From assembly GCA_001972305.1 (NCBI GenBank), contig BDDD01000880.1, positions 141,351 to 205,350 on the forward strand: DNA of 64,000 bases. Direction: 5' to 3'. Shown here piece after piece: positions 32,793 through 44,898 of the stretch. The notes below the pieces were generated by a model, which made no database searches, was not told the origin of the DNA, and worked only from the letters and a program-made list of their open reading frames with translations. A program made the translations under genes and the position numbers. How positions within the stretch are numbered: the first letter of the stretch is position 1; every line of letters starts with the position of its first letter. This DNA is from Cephalotus follicularis. Taxonomy: Eukaryota; Streptophyta; Magnoliopsida; Oxalidales; Cephalotaceae.

Positions 32793-33954
32793 CACCTTAT
32801 CTTGTGGAGAGTGAAGCACGGATGATCCGAAGGTTTCTAAAAGGCCTTCGACCTGACATCAGATCTAAACTGTTGATGTTGCAGCTAACCTCTTTTTTAG
32901 ATGTGGCTGAGAGGGCAATGATTCTGGAAGCAGATACTAATGAAAGGAGAGCGAAACGGTCTCGTACTAATCAATCGAGGGCCGCACAGTCACAGGAGTA
33001 GGGGAGTAATAATCCTGCTAAGTCAACAAAGTCTGACAACAAAGGTCATGGAGGTTCTCGATGCAGAATCATGATGAGACCAAATGCTGGAAAGAGATGG
33101 GGAAATGCTTGAGTGTGGTTCACAAGAACATATGCTGAACAGTTGTCCTATAGTGAGGGATCGCGGCCAACAAGGAAGTGCTGCTGCAAGTGGTAGTGTT
33201 GCAGCTGCTCAACCGCGGAAGGATACCGGGAAAGGAATCGTGAAAGGTAGGGTCTACACCATATCTAGAGATGATGTGCCATAATCTACTACTGTTGTGG
33301 GATGTACTATTTATATATCTGGCATACTAGCTCATGTATTGATTGACCCTGGTGCGACACATTCATTCATTGGATCTGAATTTGCTTGCAACTTACATGA
33401 GTGTATCACCTTGGGGAGCACCGGTTCTGTTTGTGAAAAAGAAGGATGGATCAATGCGATTATGCATCGATTACAGGCTGCTAAATCAGGTGACTGTGAA
33501 GAACAAGTATCCTCTGTCACATATTAAGGAGTTGTTTGACCAATTGCAAGGCTCTACTGTATTCTCCAAACTTGACCTAAGAACATGTTATCATCAGTTG
33601 AGGATCAAAGAAGGTGATGTGGAGAAGACCGCATTTCGAACCAGATATGGGCATTACGAATTCTTGATACTGCCGTTTGGTTTGACAAATGCTCCTGCAG
33701 CCTTCATGTGTCTGATGAACAAAGTGTTCCAACCCTATCTTGACCAGTTCATCGTTATATTCCTAGATGATATCCTATTTTATTCGAAGAGCATTGAGGA
33801 ACACATGCAGCACTTGAGGATTGTATTGCAAACACTGCGGAAGGAACAACTATACACCAAATTCAGTCAGTGTGAATTTTGGTTGGATCATGTGACTTTC
33901 CTAGGTCACATTGTGTCGAGTGAAGGATTGTCAGTGGATCCTTTGAAGATATAG
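32789..33954 (+). pseudogene. Gypsy E1: Gag end, protease start and reverse transcriptase, with a deletion
   Basis: Gag starts mid-domain (TPYLVESEARMIRRFLKGLRP). Zinc knuckle CGSQEHMLNSC near 33117 has lost its first Cys. Protease [23 protein letters not shown] ends at about 33398, where about 590 bp present in E2 (to the DKGFIRPS region) is missing and reverse transcriptase begins at [16 protein letters not shown]. Reverse transcriptase keeps [12 protein letters not shown] and [11 protein letters not shown] (catalytic Asp pair). The frame stops at 33952 in DPLKI*SIIDW. Confidence 0.88.
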
Positions 33955-34005
33955 AGTATTATTGATTGGCTCCAACTGAGAAACGTTACTAAGGTACGTA
34001 GTTTC

Positions 34006-35148
34006 TTGGGATTGGCTGGCTACTACCGAAGGTTCATCAAAGGGTTTTCGAAGCTTGCCGCACCATTGAAACAGTTGACTCAGAAGAAGTCAAGTTTTGT
34101 GTGGGATGATGCTTGCGAGGCAAGTTTCCAAGAGTTGAAGAGTCGGTTGATTTCAGCCCCAGTGTTGGTATTACCGGAGGGTAATGAGGGTTTTACTGTC
34201 TATACGGATGCTTCTGGGAAGGGATTGGGATGTGTTGTTATGAAACATGGTAGGGTGATTGCATACGCATCAAGGAAGTTAAATCCGTACGAGGAAAATT
34301 ATCCCGTACACAATCTTGAGTTGGCAGCCATAGTGTTTGCTTTACAGAAATGGAGGCACTACCTCTATGGTGCTCAATTTGAGATCTTTACTGACCATAA
34401 AAGTTTAAAGTATTTATTTTCCCAGAAGGAGCTCAACATGAGACAGAGGCGATGGGTGGAATTCTTTAATGATTACAACTGCAACATTCAATACCACCCA
34501 GGAAAGGCGAATGTAGTGGCAGATGCGCTGAGTCGCAAGGCAATGATTGCTGGAGCAATGGTTTCGCAGTGGAAGCTATTGGAGGAATTTCAGAGATGGA
34601 ATCCGTTCATGGTTTCTCGTGGAGTTATAGTAGCAAGTCTGAGAGCACAACCGGAACTTCTGGAACGTATTCTGACTGCTCAGTACAGTGATTCTAAGTT
34701 ATGGAGTATTCGTGAGAATCTAGACACTGATTTTGAGTTCTCCATTCATACTGATGGCATCTTGAGGTTCCGAGGAAGGATATGTGTTCCGAATGATGAG
34801 AGCATCATGAATGAGCTACTGCAACAAGCTCACAAGTCAAAATACAGTGTTCACTCGGGAAGTTCCAAGATGTGGCATGACATGAAAAAGAACTACTGGT
34901 GGAGTGTTATGAAGAGAGAGATTGCTGAATACGTAGCGAGATGTTTGGCCTGTCAGAGAGTGAAGGCTGAACATCAGAAACCTACGGGATTGCTACAATC
35001 GTTACCAGTGGTTGAGTGGAAATGGGAGTATGTAACCATGGACTTCGTGTCGGGACTACCGAGGTCACGGAAGCAGCATGAAGCAATGTGGGTTGTAGTG
35101 GATAGACTCACTAAATCTTCTCACTTTCTTCCAATGAACATGATGTAG
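34006..35148 (+). CDS. Gypsy E1: RNase H and integrase N-terminus, open segment
   Basis: 380 aa open, internal part of pol; the ATG is not a true start. [15 protein letters not shown] opens it. RNase H acidic residues are in [25 protein letters not shown] and VVADALSR. Integrase zinc region: [18 protein letters not shown]...[12 protein letters not shown]. The integrase core begins with [11 protein letters not shown] and [10 protein letters not shown]. It ends at a stop after NMM (35146-35148). Confidence 0.88.
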   Translation: MGLAGYYRRFIKGFSKLAAPLKQLTQKKSSFVWDDACEASFQELKSRLISAPVLVLPEGNEGFTVYTDASGKGLGCVVMKHGRVIAYASRKLNPYEENYPVHNLELAAIVFALQKWRHYLYGAQFEIFTDHKSLKYLFSQKELNMRQRRWVEFFNDYNCNIQYHPGKANVVADALSRKAMIAGAMVSQWKLLEEFQRWNPFMVSRGVIVASLRAQPELLERILTAQYSDSKLWSIRENLDTDFEFSIHTDGILRFRGRICVPNDESIMNELLQQAHKSKYSVHSGSSKMWHDMKKNYWWSVMKREIAEYVARCLACQRVKAEHQKPTGLLQSLPVVEWKWEYVTMDFVSGLPRSRKQHEAMWVVVDRLTKSSHFLPMNMM

Positions 35149-36081
35149 TCTATCGAGAATCTTGCTCAATTGTATATCAGGGAGATAGTGAGATTGCATG
35201 GGGTGCCGGTCAGTATTGTTTGTGACTGAGATGCTAGATTTACTTCAAGGTTCTGGAAGAAGTTCCAAGCAGCAATGGGAACAACCTTGAATTTTAGCAC
35301 TGCATTCCACCCACAGACCGATGGACAGTCCAAGCATACTGTCCAAACCCTGGAGGATATGCTACGGGCTTACATGATTGATTTTGCTGGGAGTTGGGAG
35401 GATCATCTGGCACTGATTGAGTTCTCCTACAACAACAGTTTTCACACCAGCATTGGAATGTCTCCCTATGAAGCTTTGTATGGGAGAAAGTGCAGATCAC
35501 CTATTTGCTGGGACGAGGTAGGTGAGAGACAAGTGCTAGGACCAGACTTGGTACAAGAGATGACCGATAAAGTGGAGATAATGAAGAAGAGACTGCTAGC
35601 TGCACAAAGTCGGCAGAAGAGTTACGCCGATAGCAAGAGGAGGAAGCTAGAATTAGAGAAAGGGGATCATGTTTTCCTGAAGATCTCGCCTTCGAAAGGG
35701 ATACACCATTTTGGCCTCAAAGGGAAGTTAGCATCGAGGTATATTGGGCCTTATGAGATACTGGAAAGAGTGGGGGATGTAGCATATCAGATTGCACTAC
35801 CGCCTAGTTTGTTGGATGTGCATAACGTATTTCATGTCTCCATGTTACGGAAATACGTGCCTAACCCATCTCACATATTGAGCTACGACCCTGGATTCAT
35901 CAGTCCTAGATTGTCTTATGATGAGAGGCTGACGAGGATAGTGGATCGAATAGAGAAGGTACTGAGGAATAAGACTATTCCTATGGTAAAAGTTCTGTGG
36001 CGTTTTCACAGAGCAGAGAAGGCTACGTGGGAGCGTGAAGACGAAATGATGGAGACATTTCCCCACTTGTTCGGAATGTAA
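35149..36081 (+). pseudogene. Gypsy E1: integrase core and C-terminal domain
   Basis: Continues directly. CD*DARFTS has a stop (CGA to TGA) next to the second catalytic Asp. 35275-36081 is open to the natural end: STAFHPQTDGQSKHTVQTLED, where the usual GQSERT is GQSKHT, so the catalytic Glu appears to be Lys. Then come CRSPICWDEVGER, GDHVFLKISP, YIGPYEILERVGDVAY, FHVSMLRKY and ATWEREDEMMETFPHLFGM, stop. A polypurine tract (aaggatggggggaa) follows before the LTR at 36124. Confidence 0.88.
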
Positions 36082-36123
36082 GGGCTAAATTCGAGGACGA
36101 ATTTTCTTTAAGGATGGGGGGAA

Positions 36124-38572
36124 TGTAACAACCGCAATTTCTATTCATGTATTTTGTACCCAACGATGAATAAAATATACTTTTGAGATGTTATGTTGGT
36201 TACCTTTTTGAATAGAACGAAGTTGGAATAAAATTCTTAGATGGAAAACTAAAGAAATAATTTCTGGTGCCAAACCGCCGACGCCTAACTCCTTACCGTC
36301 TATACTTTGAGCCCTGACACGCGTACAAACGCGCAGTTGAAGGCTGAGTTATGACGCACAAACCGCCGACGCCAGAGAGAAAACCGTCGACGCTTTGCGC
36401 GGTGTCAGGGATGTGACACACGCCTTTTATAACAGAGCAGTGGTGCCAAATGGTTTTCCTTGCAAGCTAAGTGTCCGGCGACGTGTCAATCATGCAAGGG
36501 AACGTTACCAGCTGTTGATAATGCCAGACCAAGGAGTCTTGCATGTCTCTTTTCACCTGCAACCTGCAAGACATTGAGAAAGAAACAAAAAAGAAACGAA
36601 GGCATGCATGTGAGAGAGAGAAGTGTACATGAAAAGTTGAACCAACTGAGGATTTAAAGGCACGAGATTGAGCACTTATATCAGCTGATACTTTAGCTAT
36701 TTGAGTGTTGGAAAACACTGAGGAAGAGGAGGACTAGCTGGGCAGTTGCTGGGAGTGCTAGAGGTTACATGTTAATGTTTGAAGAGTTCAAGTGGTTGAA
36801 GCTTTTATTCCAGGTAAGTTACAATTCGAAGCTCACTTACTGTGGTTAAGATGGTTATGTAAACATGTTGATGTCAATGATATACCTACTGTTGAACATG
36901 CAAATCAGTAGTTGGATCGTAAGAGTTAATTGAAAAATGGAGAAGTGAAACTTAGGAATTTGATTATAGCTTCTGATTCGATTCCTTGATGTTATCATGA
37001 TTAGATAACTGAATAAACTTACTGGTATTGATTTATAAACTTGTAAACATGCAATTGTTCAGGCTAATTTCTGCTGAGATTGAGAGTTGAGCTGTTGAAG
37101 AACATTGGACATAAAGAGAGAGGTCAATCCAATTTGACTTCGGGATAGCAATTGAGGTAGGGGTTTTTGACATATTTTTGAACATATAACATGTATAATG
37201 TGTAGTGATGGTCAATACGTGATTGTATGTTGAATTGGATTGAGATTGGGTTGATTTTATGCATCCCCTGTTTTGATGTTGCTCCTAGAATTCGAAAGAA
37301 CGCCAGAAGCACCGACGATTTAGTTCAGACAGTCGACGCTTTGGTGCAAAAATGGCATATTAAGGCTTATAATGTCGACGCTTAAGTTCTGTAGTGTCGA
37401 CGCTTAGTCCTAAACCGTCGACGCTCAGACAGAAACTATCGATGCTTTAGAACAGTAAATGTAGAAATGTGTAAACTGGTCGATTGAATTGTTTGTGGTT
37501 GTAATTATCCTTGATCTGCTATATTGTAACTATTATTACTATTATTTAATGAAATTACTACTGTTATAGATACATATTCAAGGATTTTACCAACCTAATT
37601 CTTTAAGCATAAATAATGATTTTTAACGATTTTCTTATGGAAAATCTTATTGTCATACAAACTGCTATTTTCCTCTTAATAGAGGCACTGTTACCATTTT
37701 ATTCTCCAAGAGAACCACTGAATGAATTGTTATGTTTTCTAAAAATGAAAACTACCGTTATATTTCATATTATAGATATATGTAATATTACCACTGAATT
37801 GATTGAATTGATTGTCTATGCTATTGTCGTTAGTCGAGTGATAGGAGACATCACTGGCTACGGAGGTGGTCCTATGTGCCAGGAGTTGGCTAGAGTATCA
37901 ACCCAAACTGTCTGCAATGCAGTTCTTGATTGTTAAACTGCCCGCTAATGCCGGCAGTAACTGACCTGATCTATCATATTCGGAGTGTAGGGTGATAGAT
38001 AGGTGGTGCACAGTTGGTGCTAGGAGTTAGTGACATGTGACACCCAAACCACTGTACTGATTGATTGTACCCTTGTGCGATATTCTTGCATTGTACTATC
38101 TATGGCCACTTGGCATGATTGCGTATATATTGGAATACTGTATATATATATATGTCATTTCATTTACACTGTCATGCATATTTACATTTATAGATTCGAT
38201 TACATGCTTTATCTTCCTACTTAGCCAAGTGAGGACAACGGCTAACCCCCTACAATTTCAGATTAAGTGAAGGCATTCGGGAGGTGCTGTTGGAGCTTTT
38301 GGAGAGTTTTTATCTGCTTAAGGTTGTTATCCTTATGATTTGTATTTGTAATGAACGGTTCGCACTCCGTTGTTGTTTTACCTTTCCTTATGTATAAGGA
38401 TAATTTGATGGATTGTGTACGCACGTAGTATGGACTGCGTTCAGATGACTTTGTAATCCAGTTTTAAATGCTTCCGCTTATTTATGAAATGTTGAATGAA
38501 ATATTGGATTATATGTATTACTGATATCACCACATATGTTGTATAAACGTAATGGAATAACGGGGCGTGACA
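36124..38572 (+). repeat. LTR E, shared by E1 (3') and E2 (5')
   Basis: 2449 bp, TGTAACAACC...GGGGCGTGACA. TCGA-motif clusters at about 36274-36405 (ccgccgacgcc, ccgtcgacgctt) and 37310-37455. Donor-like CCAG|GTAAGT at 36812-36820 and GAG|GTAGGGG at 37154-37163. Hairpin/acceptor-like segment at 38221-38261. The 106-codon open stretch at 37616-37936 has no recognisable similarity. Left neighbour is the E1 pol end, right neighbour the E2 primer-binding site. Confidence 0.92.
38221..38261 (+). promoter_or_regulatory. Hairpin plus acceptor-like segment in LTR E
   Basis: TTAGCC (38221-38226), 13-nt loop, GGCTAA (38240-38245), then CCCCCTACAATTTCAG with AG at 38260-38261. Confidence 0.5.
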
Positions 38573-38575
38573 GCG

Positions 38576-38587
38576 TGGTATCAGAGC
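38576..38587 (+). promoter_or_regulatory. Primer-binding site of element E2
   Basis: TGGTATCAGAGC, exact match to the initiator tRNA-Met type, 3 nt after the LTR end. Confidence 0.93.
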
Positions 38588-38675
38588 ATATTCCATATAT
38601 GCTAGCTGGGATAAGTTTCTCAGAAAGTAAGTGAATTGTTTCCTAATGATTATGTCATTCCATATAGGAAACCGA

Positions 38676-39515
38676 ATGGACCTACGAAGAGGTAGAAGAG
38701 GAAGGCGTAGGGCAGACGAAGGAGTCAATGCACCGCCAGTGCACGAACATGATTCGCCAGCGAATGAAGGAGTGAATGTTCCCCCAGTACAAGACGAGAG
38801 GAGTAACTTTGACCGCATAGCTGACCTCTTTCAACAACAGATGCAAGCTAATGCAGCGAACATGGAACAGATTCGAAAAATGTACGAGGCTAACTGGGCC
38901 TATCATCAGGATCCTGAAGCTTGTCATACTGGTGGATTTGGCCGAGCTCTGGAGCGGTTCATGAGACAGAATCCTCTGACATTTAAAGGTGAGCTGAATG
39001 CTACTGTGGCCGAGTAGTGGATTAGAGATTTGGAGAAAATATTTGCTGCCCTGGAATGTACTGATGAACAGAAACTCAACTTTGCTGTATACCGCTTATG
39101 GCGCGAGGCTACTTATTGGTGGGAAAGGACTGAAGCAAAATGGGAATCTCGTGGACTTGACAGGACTTGGGACAGATTTCAGTCTGAGTTCCTTGAAACT
39201 TATGTGCCACAGATAGAGCGTGACCGGAGGGAGACCGAACTGATGGAGTTACGTCAAGGGGACATGATGGTAGCTCAGTACCAGACTAGATTCGTGGAGC
39301 TGGCGAGACATACACCTTATCTTGTGGAGGGTGAAGCACGGATGATCCGAAGGTTTCTAAAAGGCCTTCGACCTAAGATCATATCTAAACTGTTGATGCT
39401 GCAACTAACCTCTTTTGTAGATGTGGCTGAGAGGGCGACGATTCTGGAAGCATATGCTAATGAAAGGAGAGCGGAACGGTCTCGTACTAATCAATCGAGG
39501 GCCTCACAGTCATAG
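38676..39515 (+). pseudogene. Gypsy E2 Gag
   Basis: Start MDLRRGRRGRRRADEG at 38676, about 90 nt after the primer-binding site. Residues cover FQQQMQANAANMEQIRKMYE and GRALERFMRQNPLTFKGELNATVAE, then a stop at 39015 (probably CAG to TAG). The frame continues WI and on through 39030-39515: VYRLWREATYWWERTEAKWE, YVPQIERDRRETELMELRQG, HTPYLVEGEARMIRRFLKGLRP. A second stop follows SRASQS. Confidence 0.88.
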
Positions 39516-40675
39516 GGGCAGGGGAGTAATAATCTCGCTAAGTCAACAAAGTCTGACAACAAAGGTCACGGAGGTTCTCGACGCAGAAATTCACGATCAA
39601 GAACTCCTAACCGAAGCGGTCAACAGAATCCGGGTGGATGTACTTTTTACGGTCGTCAGAATCATGATGAGACCGAATGCTGGTAAAAGATGGGGAAATG
39701 CTTGAGGTGTGGTTCACAAGAACATATGCTGAACAGTTGTCCTATGGTGAGGGATCAAGCACACGGCCAACAAGGATGTGCTGGTGCAAGTGGTAGTGTT
39801 GCGGCTGCTCAACCGCGGAAGGATACCGGGAAAGGAATTGTGAAAGGTAGGGTCTACACCTTATCTAGAGATGAAGTGCCAGATTCTACTACTGTTGTGG
39901 GAGGTACTATTTATATATCTGGCATACTAGCTCATGTATTGATTGACCCTGGTGCGACACATTCATTCATTGGATCTGAATTTGCTTGCAACTTACATGG
40001 TGTTACTTCTAGATTGCCCTATGTATTGGAGGTGAGTACTCCTACGGGTACTTGTCTTCTATCTGACAGTGTTATGAAAGATTGTGAAATCACGGTAGCT
40101 GGAATTCAGTTGTCTGCTGACTTGATAGTATTACCTATCCGGGATTTTGATGTAATCTTGGAAATGGACTGGCTGTATACTCATCATGCTTGTGTTGATT
40201 GCCATAACAAGATGATGACTTTTTACCTTCAAGATGGGATTGAGTGCAAGTTTATCGGAGAGAAGAATGTTTATGCTCCGATCATTTCATATACTTGAGC
40301 ACAGAAGTATCTCAAGCAAGGATGCGAAGTCTATTTGGCGTATGTGATTGATCATACGAAAGGTACGCCTCGTATTGAACACGTACCTGTTGTGTGTGAA
40401 TTTCCTGATGTATTTCCAGATGAACTCACTTCGTTGCCACCGGAGAGAGATATAGAGTTCAGCATTGAAATATTGCCAGGGACTGCTCCTATATCCAAAG
40501 CACCGTACCGAATGGCTCCTGCCGAGCTGAAGGAGTTGAAGATTCAACTACAGGATTACCTTGACAAGGGCTTTATCAGACCGAGTGTATCACCTTGGGG
40601 AGCACCGGTTCTGTTTGTGAAAAAGAAGGATGGATCAATGCGATTATGCATCGATTACAGGCTGCTAAATCAGGT
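39516..40675 (+). pseudogene. Gypsy E2: zinc knuckles, protease, start of reverse transcriptase, truncated
   Basis: First knuckle near 39637 reads CTFYGRQNHDETEC (second Cys changed to Tyr). The second, CLRCGSQEHMLNSC, is intact. 39690-40298: protease [21 protein letters not shown], then [22 protein letters not shown] stop near 40296 precedes 40335-40675: [49 protein letters not shown] and [12 protein letters not shown]. Pol breaks off at 40675-40678 (shared 'tgac') where the copied C sequence begins. Confidence 0.9.
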
Positions 40676-43600
40676 GACATGGTCATGTGTAGCTAGAGAA
40701 TTGAAGGTGTTTAAGGATGTTAGAGTCTGTAATGTAATTGCGAATTTGAATGATAATATGTAATGGTGAAAGCATTGAATTGGGTAGTAGATTGATTATG
40801 AGTAGTAATAAGTAAAAATGAGAGTTGCGTGGGTGTTAAAAGTTGGAATCCTCCTAAGAAATAGAGAGGTTAGTTGAGTTATAATAAAAATTCAGAAACA
40901 TGAATATATTGCTAGTGTTAAGAGTGTTAGGCATATGGATTAATACAACCATTTTCTTGCATAATGCATTTTGGCAAGGATAAGTGACATAGATTGTTAA
41001 GGTGGTTTAACAGGTTTGTTGATGTGGTGGATTATAAGTATAAAGTTAGATAATTGAGTAAAGATTATGATGGAGAGAAAAATCGAGTAAAGGTGGCGTG
41101 TGGAGGTATATGACATTTCATACATGTATTGCATGCATTCCATGTGAATAGGCACAGAAAGTGGTATTAATGAGACTTTAATACGATGGTTTTGTAGACG
41201 AGAATCCTGTAACTTATTCAGAGAATCGATGGGCTAGTCTGCGATAGCTGATTTCAGTAATTCTGTGAGTAGAGCATCTCCTTCCTTTATATTATTTGTT
41301 ATGCTTTGATGATGAGTTGTACTTCTATTTGAAATTCTTAAGTGCCATGTTTGTTGATAGCTTGAATTATTGGATTCCATCATGTGATACGACTTGATTC
41401 CTGATATTCTCATCATCGGTCATGATTTAATTGTGTTTCTTAATTGTTATATATTTGTTGATAGACCTTATTGTTGACTCCACCACGTGATTTGACTTGT
41501 CATATGACGATTTCATCGTTGGTTATTCTGAAGACTTTTGAGTATTCTCGTTTGAACCTTCACAATGATATGAGACCTTTGTGATCGTATATTTATTTTG
41601 CCTCGTGATGTCGTATCCGCATTGGCTCATATGGGTATATATTGTTTCTGTTACTACTGTTATATTCATTCTAGCTCCGTATTGTCATGTTTGAGTTTTA
41701 TTGTTGGATATGTGCTCTTTTGTGGATCTATCATGAGATGGCTATTGAGGGCCGCATTTGTTAATTTGGATTGGTTTCCGTGTTGTTATACTTGAGCTTT
41801 GTTGATGATACTGTTGAGCAACTTATTATTTGAGAGTCTTGTTGTCTTCATATGTGCCCTGTTTTCTTGTGATATGTGATATTGGTTGGGATTTGTATCC
41901 CGGTTGTCTTCTATTAACGTATTCATGGTTGTGATATGATTTTCGAGCGGGAATATGCTCGATGTTCTGGGTGACTTGGTCACCTTCTCACATTTGTGAT
42001 CTCGTGACTTTTCCTATCGTTATACTTTGTTATACTTTGATGCTGGGTACCGGGTTCTTTGATATGTATTGCCGGTCCAAGGAGAGGTATATGTTCGACG
42101 CTCAACTCTACATAGCAGGCCCATTTGTCTATGATGGGGTGTTATGTGGAAACTGCCCCCGGGTTCCATACCTGGATCTGCGGCATACTATTGTCTACGA
42201 TGCTATGCTGAGTGTGAGTGCAGCAAAGCTGCTCCATTACCCTCCTATTGGACTGTGTTGGTTGCTGATATGTATATATATATATATATATATATATTAT
42301 ACGCGGTCCCTCAGATGAGGTTGAGTGTGCGTGCGGGTTTTTCGGACAATGGCTGGGTCCGTGCACTGATCATGCCGGCCCCTCGTTCGAGGCAAAGGTA
42401 AGCACTCTACACCGGTGCATGATGGATGATGATCACATCCTGTAGCCTTACCTAGTATTATTGCTGCAGGGGATATGATATGACGCCATGTGATTTGGCG
42501 GGGATATGAGGCAGTGACATGATTGGTACCAGCATCCTCTTATATGTTTATGATTCCTTGGGCACATGTTACATTCTTGATATTGATACTGTCATTTGAG
42601 TTGTGATGATATCTTTAAGCTTTGACATCCAGATACTTGATATTATTGTGACTCTCATATACTTGATTATTGCCTTGAGTATGATATTTGTTCAGTGGAC
42701 TTCTTTGTTGAGTCACCGTTTATTTCATTGTGAGTCTATCATAGTGTAGAGTATAGACTTCATCATTGAGATGTTTCATGGATTCTTGCATTATTGCATT
42801 TAATGAGTTTGACCGTTCTTTCATGGAGCCTTGTTAATGTCTATGGTAACAATTGTGGATCTCTTTTGATAATCTTGTTTACATTCCCGACTCATGTTAT
42901 ATTGTGGAGCCATTTGTCGAGTATCGAGATCCCTTTTCCTGATTTCTTTTACATTTGTGATTTTCATTTACATCGTGGACTTCATTTATATTGTGGATTT
43001 CGTTTACACATCGAGAATCTCGATATCCCTTTGTGATCTCGATATCTTTTATGATCTCGATATCCCTTGTGGATCATGATTTGTTATGGATCTTGATATC
43101 TTCTGTTGGCTTTGACTATCCTTTTGGACATTGATTTCATTTCTTGCTGTAGATTTACATTGCATTCTACCTTGAGCTTATATCATTTCTCTTTTTATTC
43201 AGTATAAAGTTATGGAAGATGTATTTATTGTTTCTACTCACTTAGTCGTTTGGACTAACCCCATCCTTTTTTTCCCTTCCAGATAGAGGCAAGATGATTG
43301 CTAGTTTGTTGCTGTAGATGTTTGACCACGGAGGCAGGGCATGCTACCAGGATTTTAACACATGCATAATATCACCACATCAACATTTAAATTTCTCATT
43401 TACTTATGTTATTTTTATAAACGGTTTTCTTTTATGGTTTTGCTATTTATAGGGCCGAGCCCTATATATTTTCTTTTCATACTTGATTTTATGGTTGAGG
43501 CAGAGCCCAACCCATGTTTATTGTTTTAAATTGTGGTTTGCTGAGCGCCTAGCCCAATTATAAACTGTCGATTCCTCCTTCGGGAGTGTGATTATAAACT

Positions 43601-44207
43601 GCGCTTTTCTTTACATGGGGCACAGTCCGATAAACGGATACTGCATGCCCGATTGTCGTAAAAATTTAAGAGTTAGAAAAATTTTCAAAGTTTTTGAAAC
43701 ATTTAACTTTTTGATTTACAAGTTTAAAGTGAGTTTTATAAAAACCATATGGTGACTTCCGAAAGGAAGTTGTCATGTGGAACGTCATAACCGTTCTCAG
43801 TAGGATATCGGTTGTTGTAGGGAACGGGTCTGACAATAACGGCTATGCATGATGGGGGAAAGTCTCATACGAGCCATCTTAAAACTTAACGCATCCACAA
43901 CTACATTCGTCTTTCCAGGGTGGCACTCAATATCATAGTTGTAGTCGTTAAGAAGTTCAAACCATCTCCTCTGTCTCATATTCAACTTTTTTTTGTTAAA
44001 TAAAACTGATGCAGGCGCTTACGCTCTATGAAGACTTCAAACTTGGTGCCATAAAGGCAATGATGCCATTTCCTAAAGATCAAGGTTGTCAATTCAAGAT
44101 CTTTCACCGGGTAGTTCTCTTCATGAGGTTTGATCTATCTAGATGCATAAGCAATCACTTTCCCATACTGCATAAGGACACAACCGAGTCCTTTCTCTGA
44201 AGCATCT
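40675..44207. repeat. Second copy of 16018-19563 (LTR C end plus element D fragment)
   Basis: Matches 16018-19563 over about 3.5 kb with roughly 1-3% differences by eye, same order and orientation. 40675-43783 is LTR C sequence, 43784-44207 the minus-strand RNase H fragment of D (43797-43985 reads MNMRQRRWFELLNDYNYD). The (AT)n run is longer here (42273-42298). The short open frames (41962-42318, 42794-43036) repeat those of the first copy and are not taken as genes. Confidence 0.93.
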
Positions 44208-44210
44208 GCA

Positions 44211-44898
44211 TAAATAAAACTCGGTTTATTACAAAATATGAGAAAGGTAAAACCAAGAACAAAACAACATATAATCTTGTTCTTCGCCCATGCCAGTCCA
44301 ACCGGTCCACTGCATCAATCTGTAAAGTAGGGGGTTAGCCTTTGTTCTCACTCGGCTAAGTCATAAAAGTTGTTCAAGACCGAAATTACACGCATGTCAT
44401 GTGATGTATGCACATATGATGCAGTACAGTAAAATACCGGTTTATATATATATGAAAAAATATATATGTTTAACAGTACAGTAAAATATTAGTAAGGACA
44501 TATATATGAAAATATATGTATGCAACAACAGTACAGTAGTAACCCGGCCAGGGCTATATCACAGGTACAGTAATGTCCGAGAAGGACCAACAGGCAGTAC
44601 AGTAAGTCCACAAAGGGACCACAAACAGGCAGCCAGTATGTGTAACGCCGCCAACTCCTGGCCCCACGTTACACTCCCACTTCGGTCCTTTCTCTAGGCA
44701 ACCAAGTGAGGCAACAGTACAGTACAGTGAGTCACCCACCCAACTCCTGGCCCCTAGGTCAACCCTACCACTAGCAGGCGCTGGCAGCCTCCGCCATGCA
44801 ACCAGTGGCTCAAGCACAACCACATAGAAATTCACAGAGCAAACAGTGAATCAAACAATAAACAGTGCATTAAACAGTACAGTGGTGATCGTTTAGAT
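44211..44898 (-). repeat. LTR B fragment
   Basis: Matches 19981-20651 of the first LTR B, so the left ~275 bp and the right ~1.6 kb of the LTR are absent. It joins D sequence on the left (44207/44211) and B2 pol on the right (about 44898). A hairpin copy lies near 44330. Confidence 0.88.

Noticed and set aside
37616-37936. 106-codon ORF with hydrophobic segments
   Set aside because: Inside the body of LTR E, AT-rich, with no family resemblance or supporting start context.
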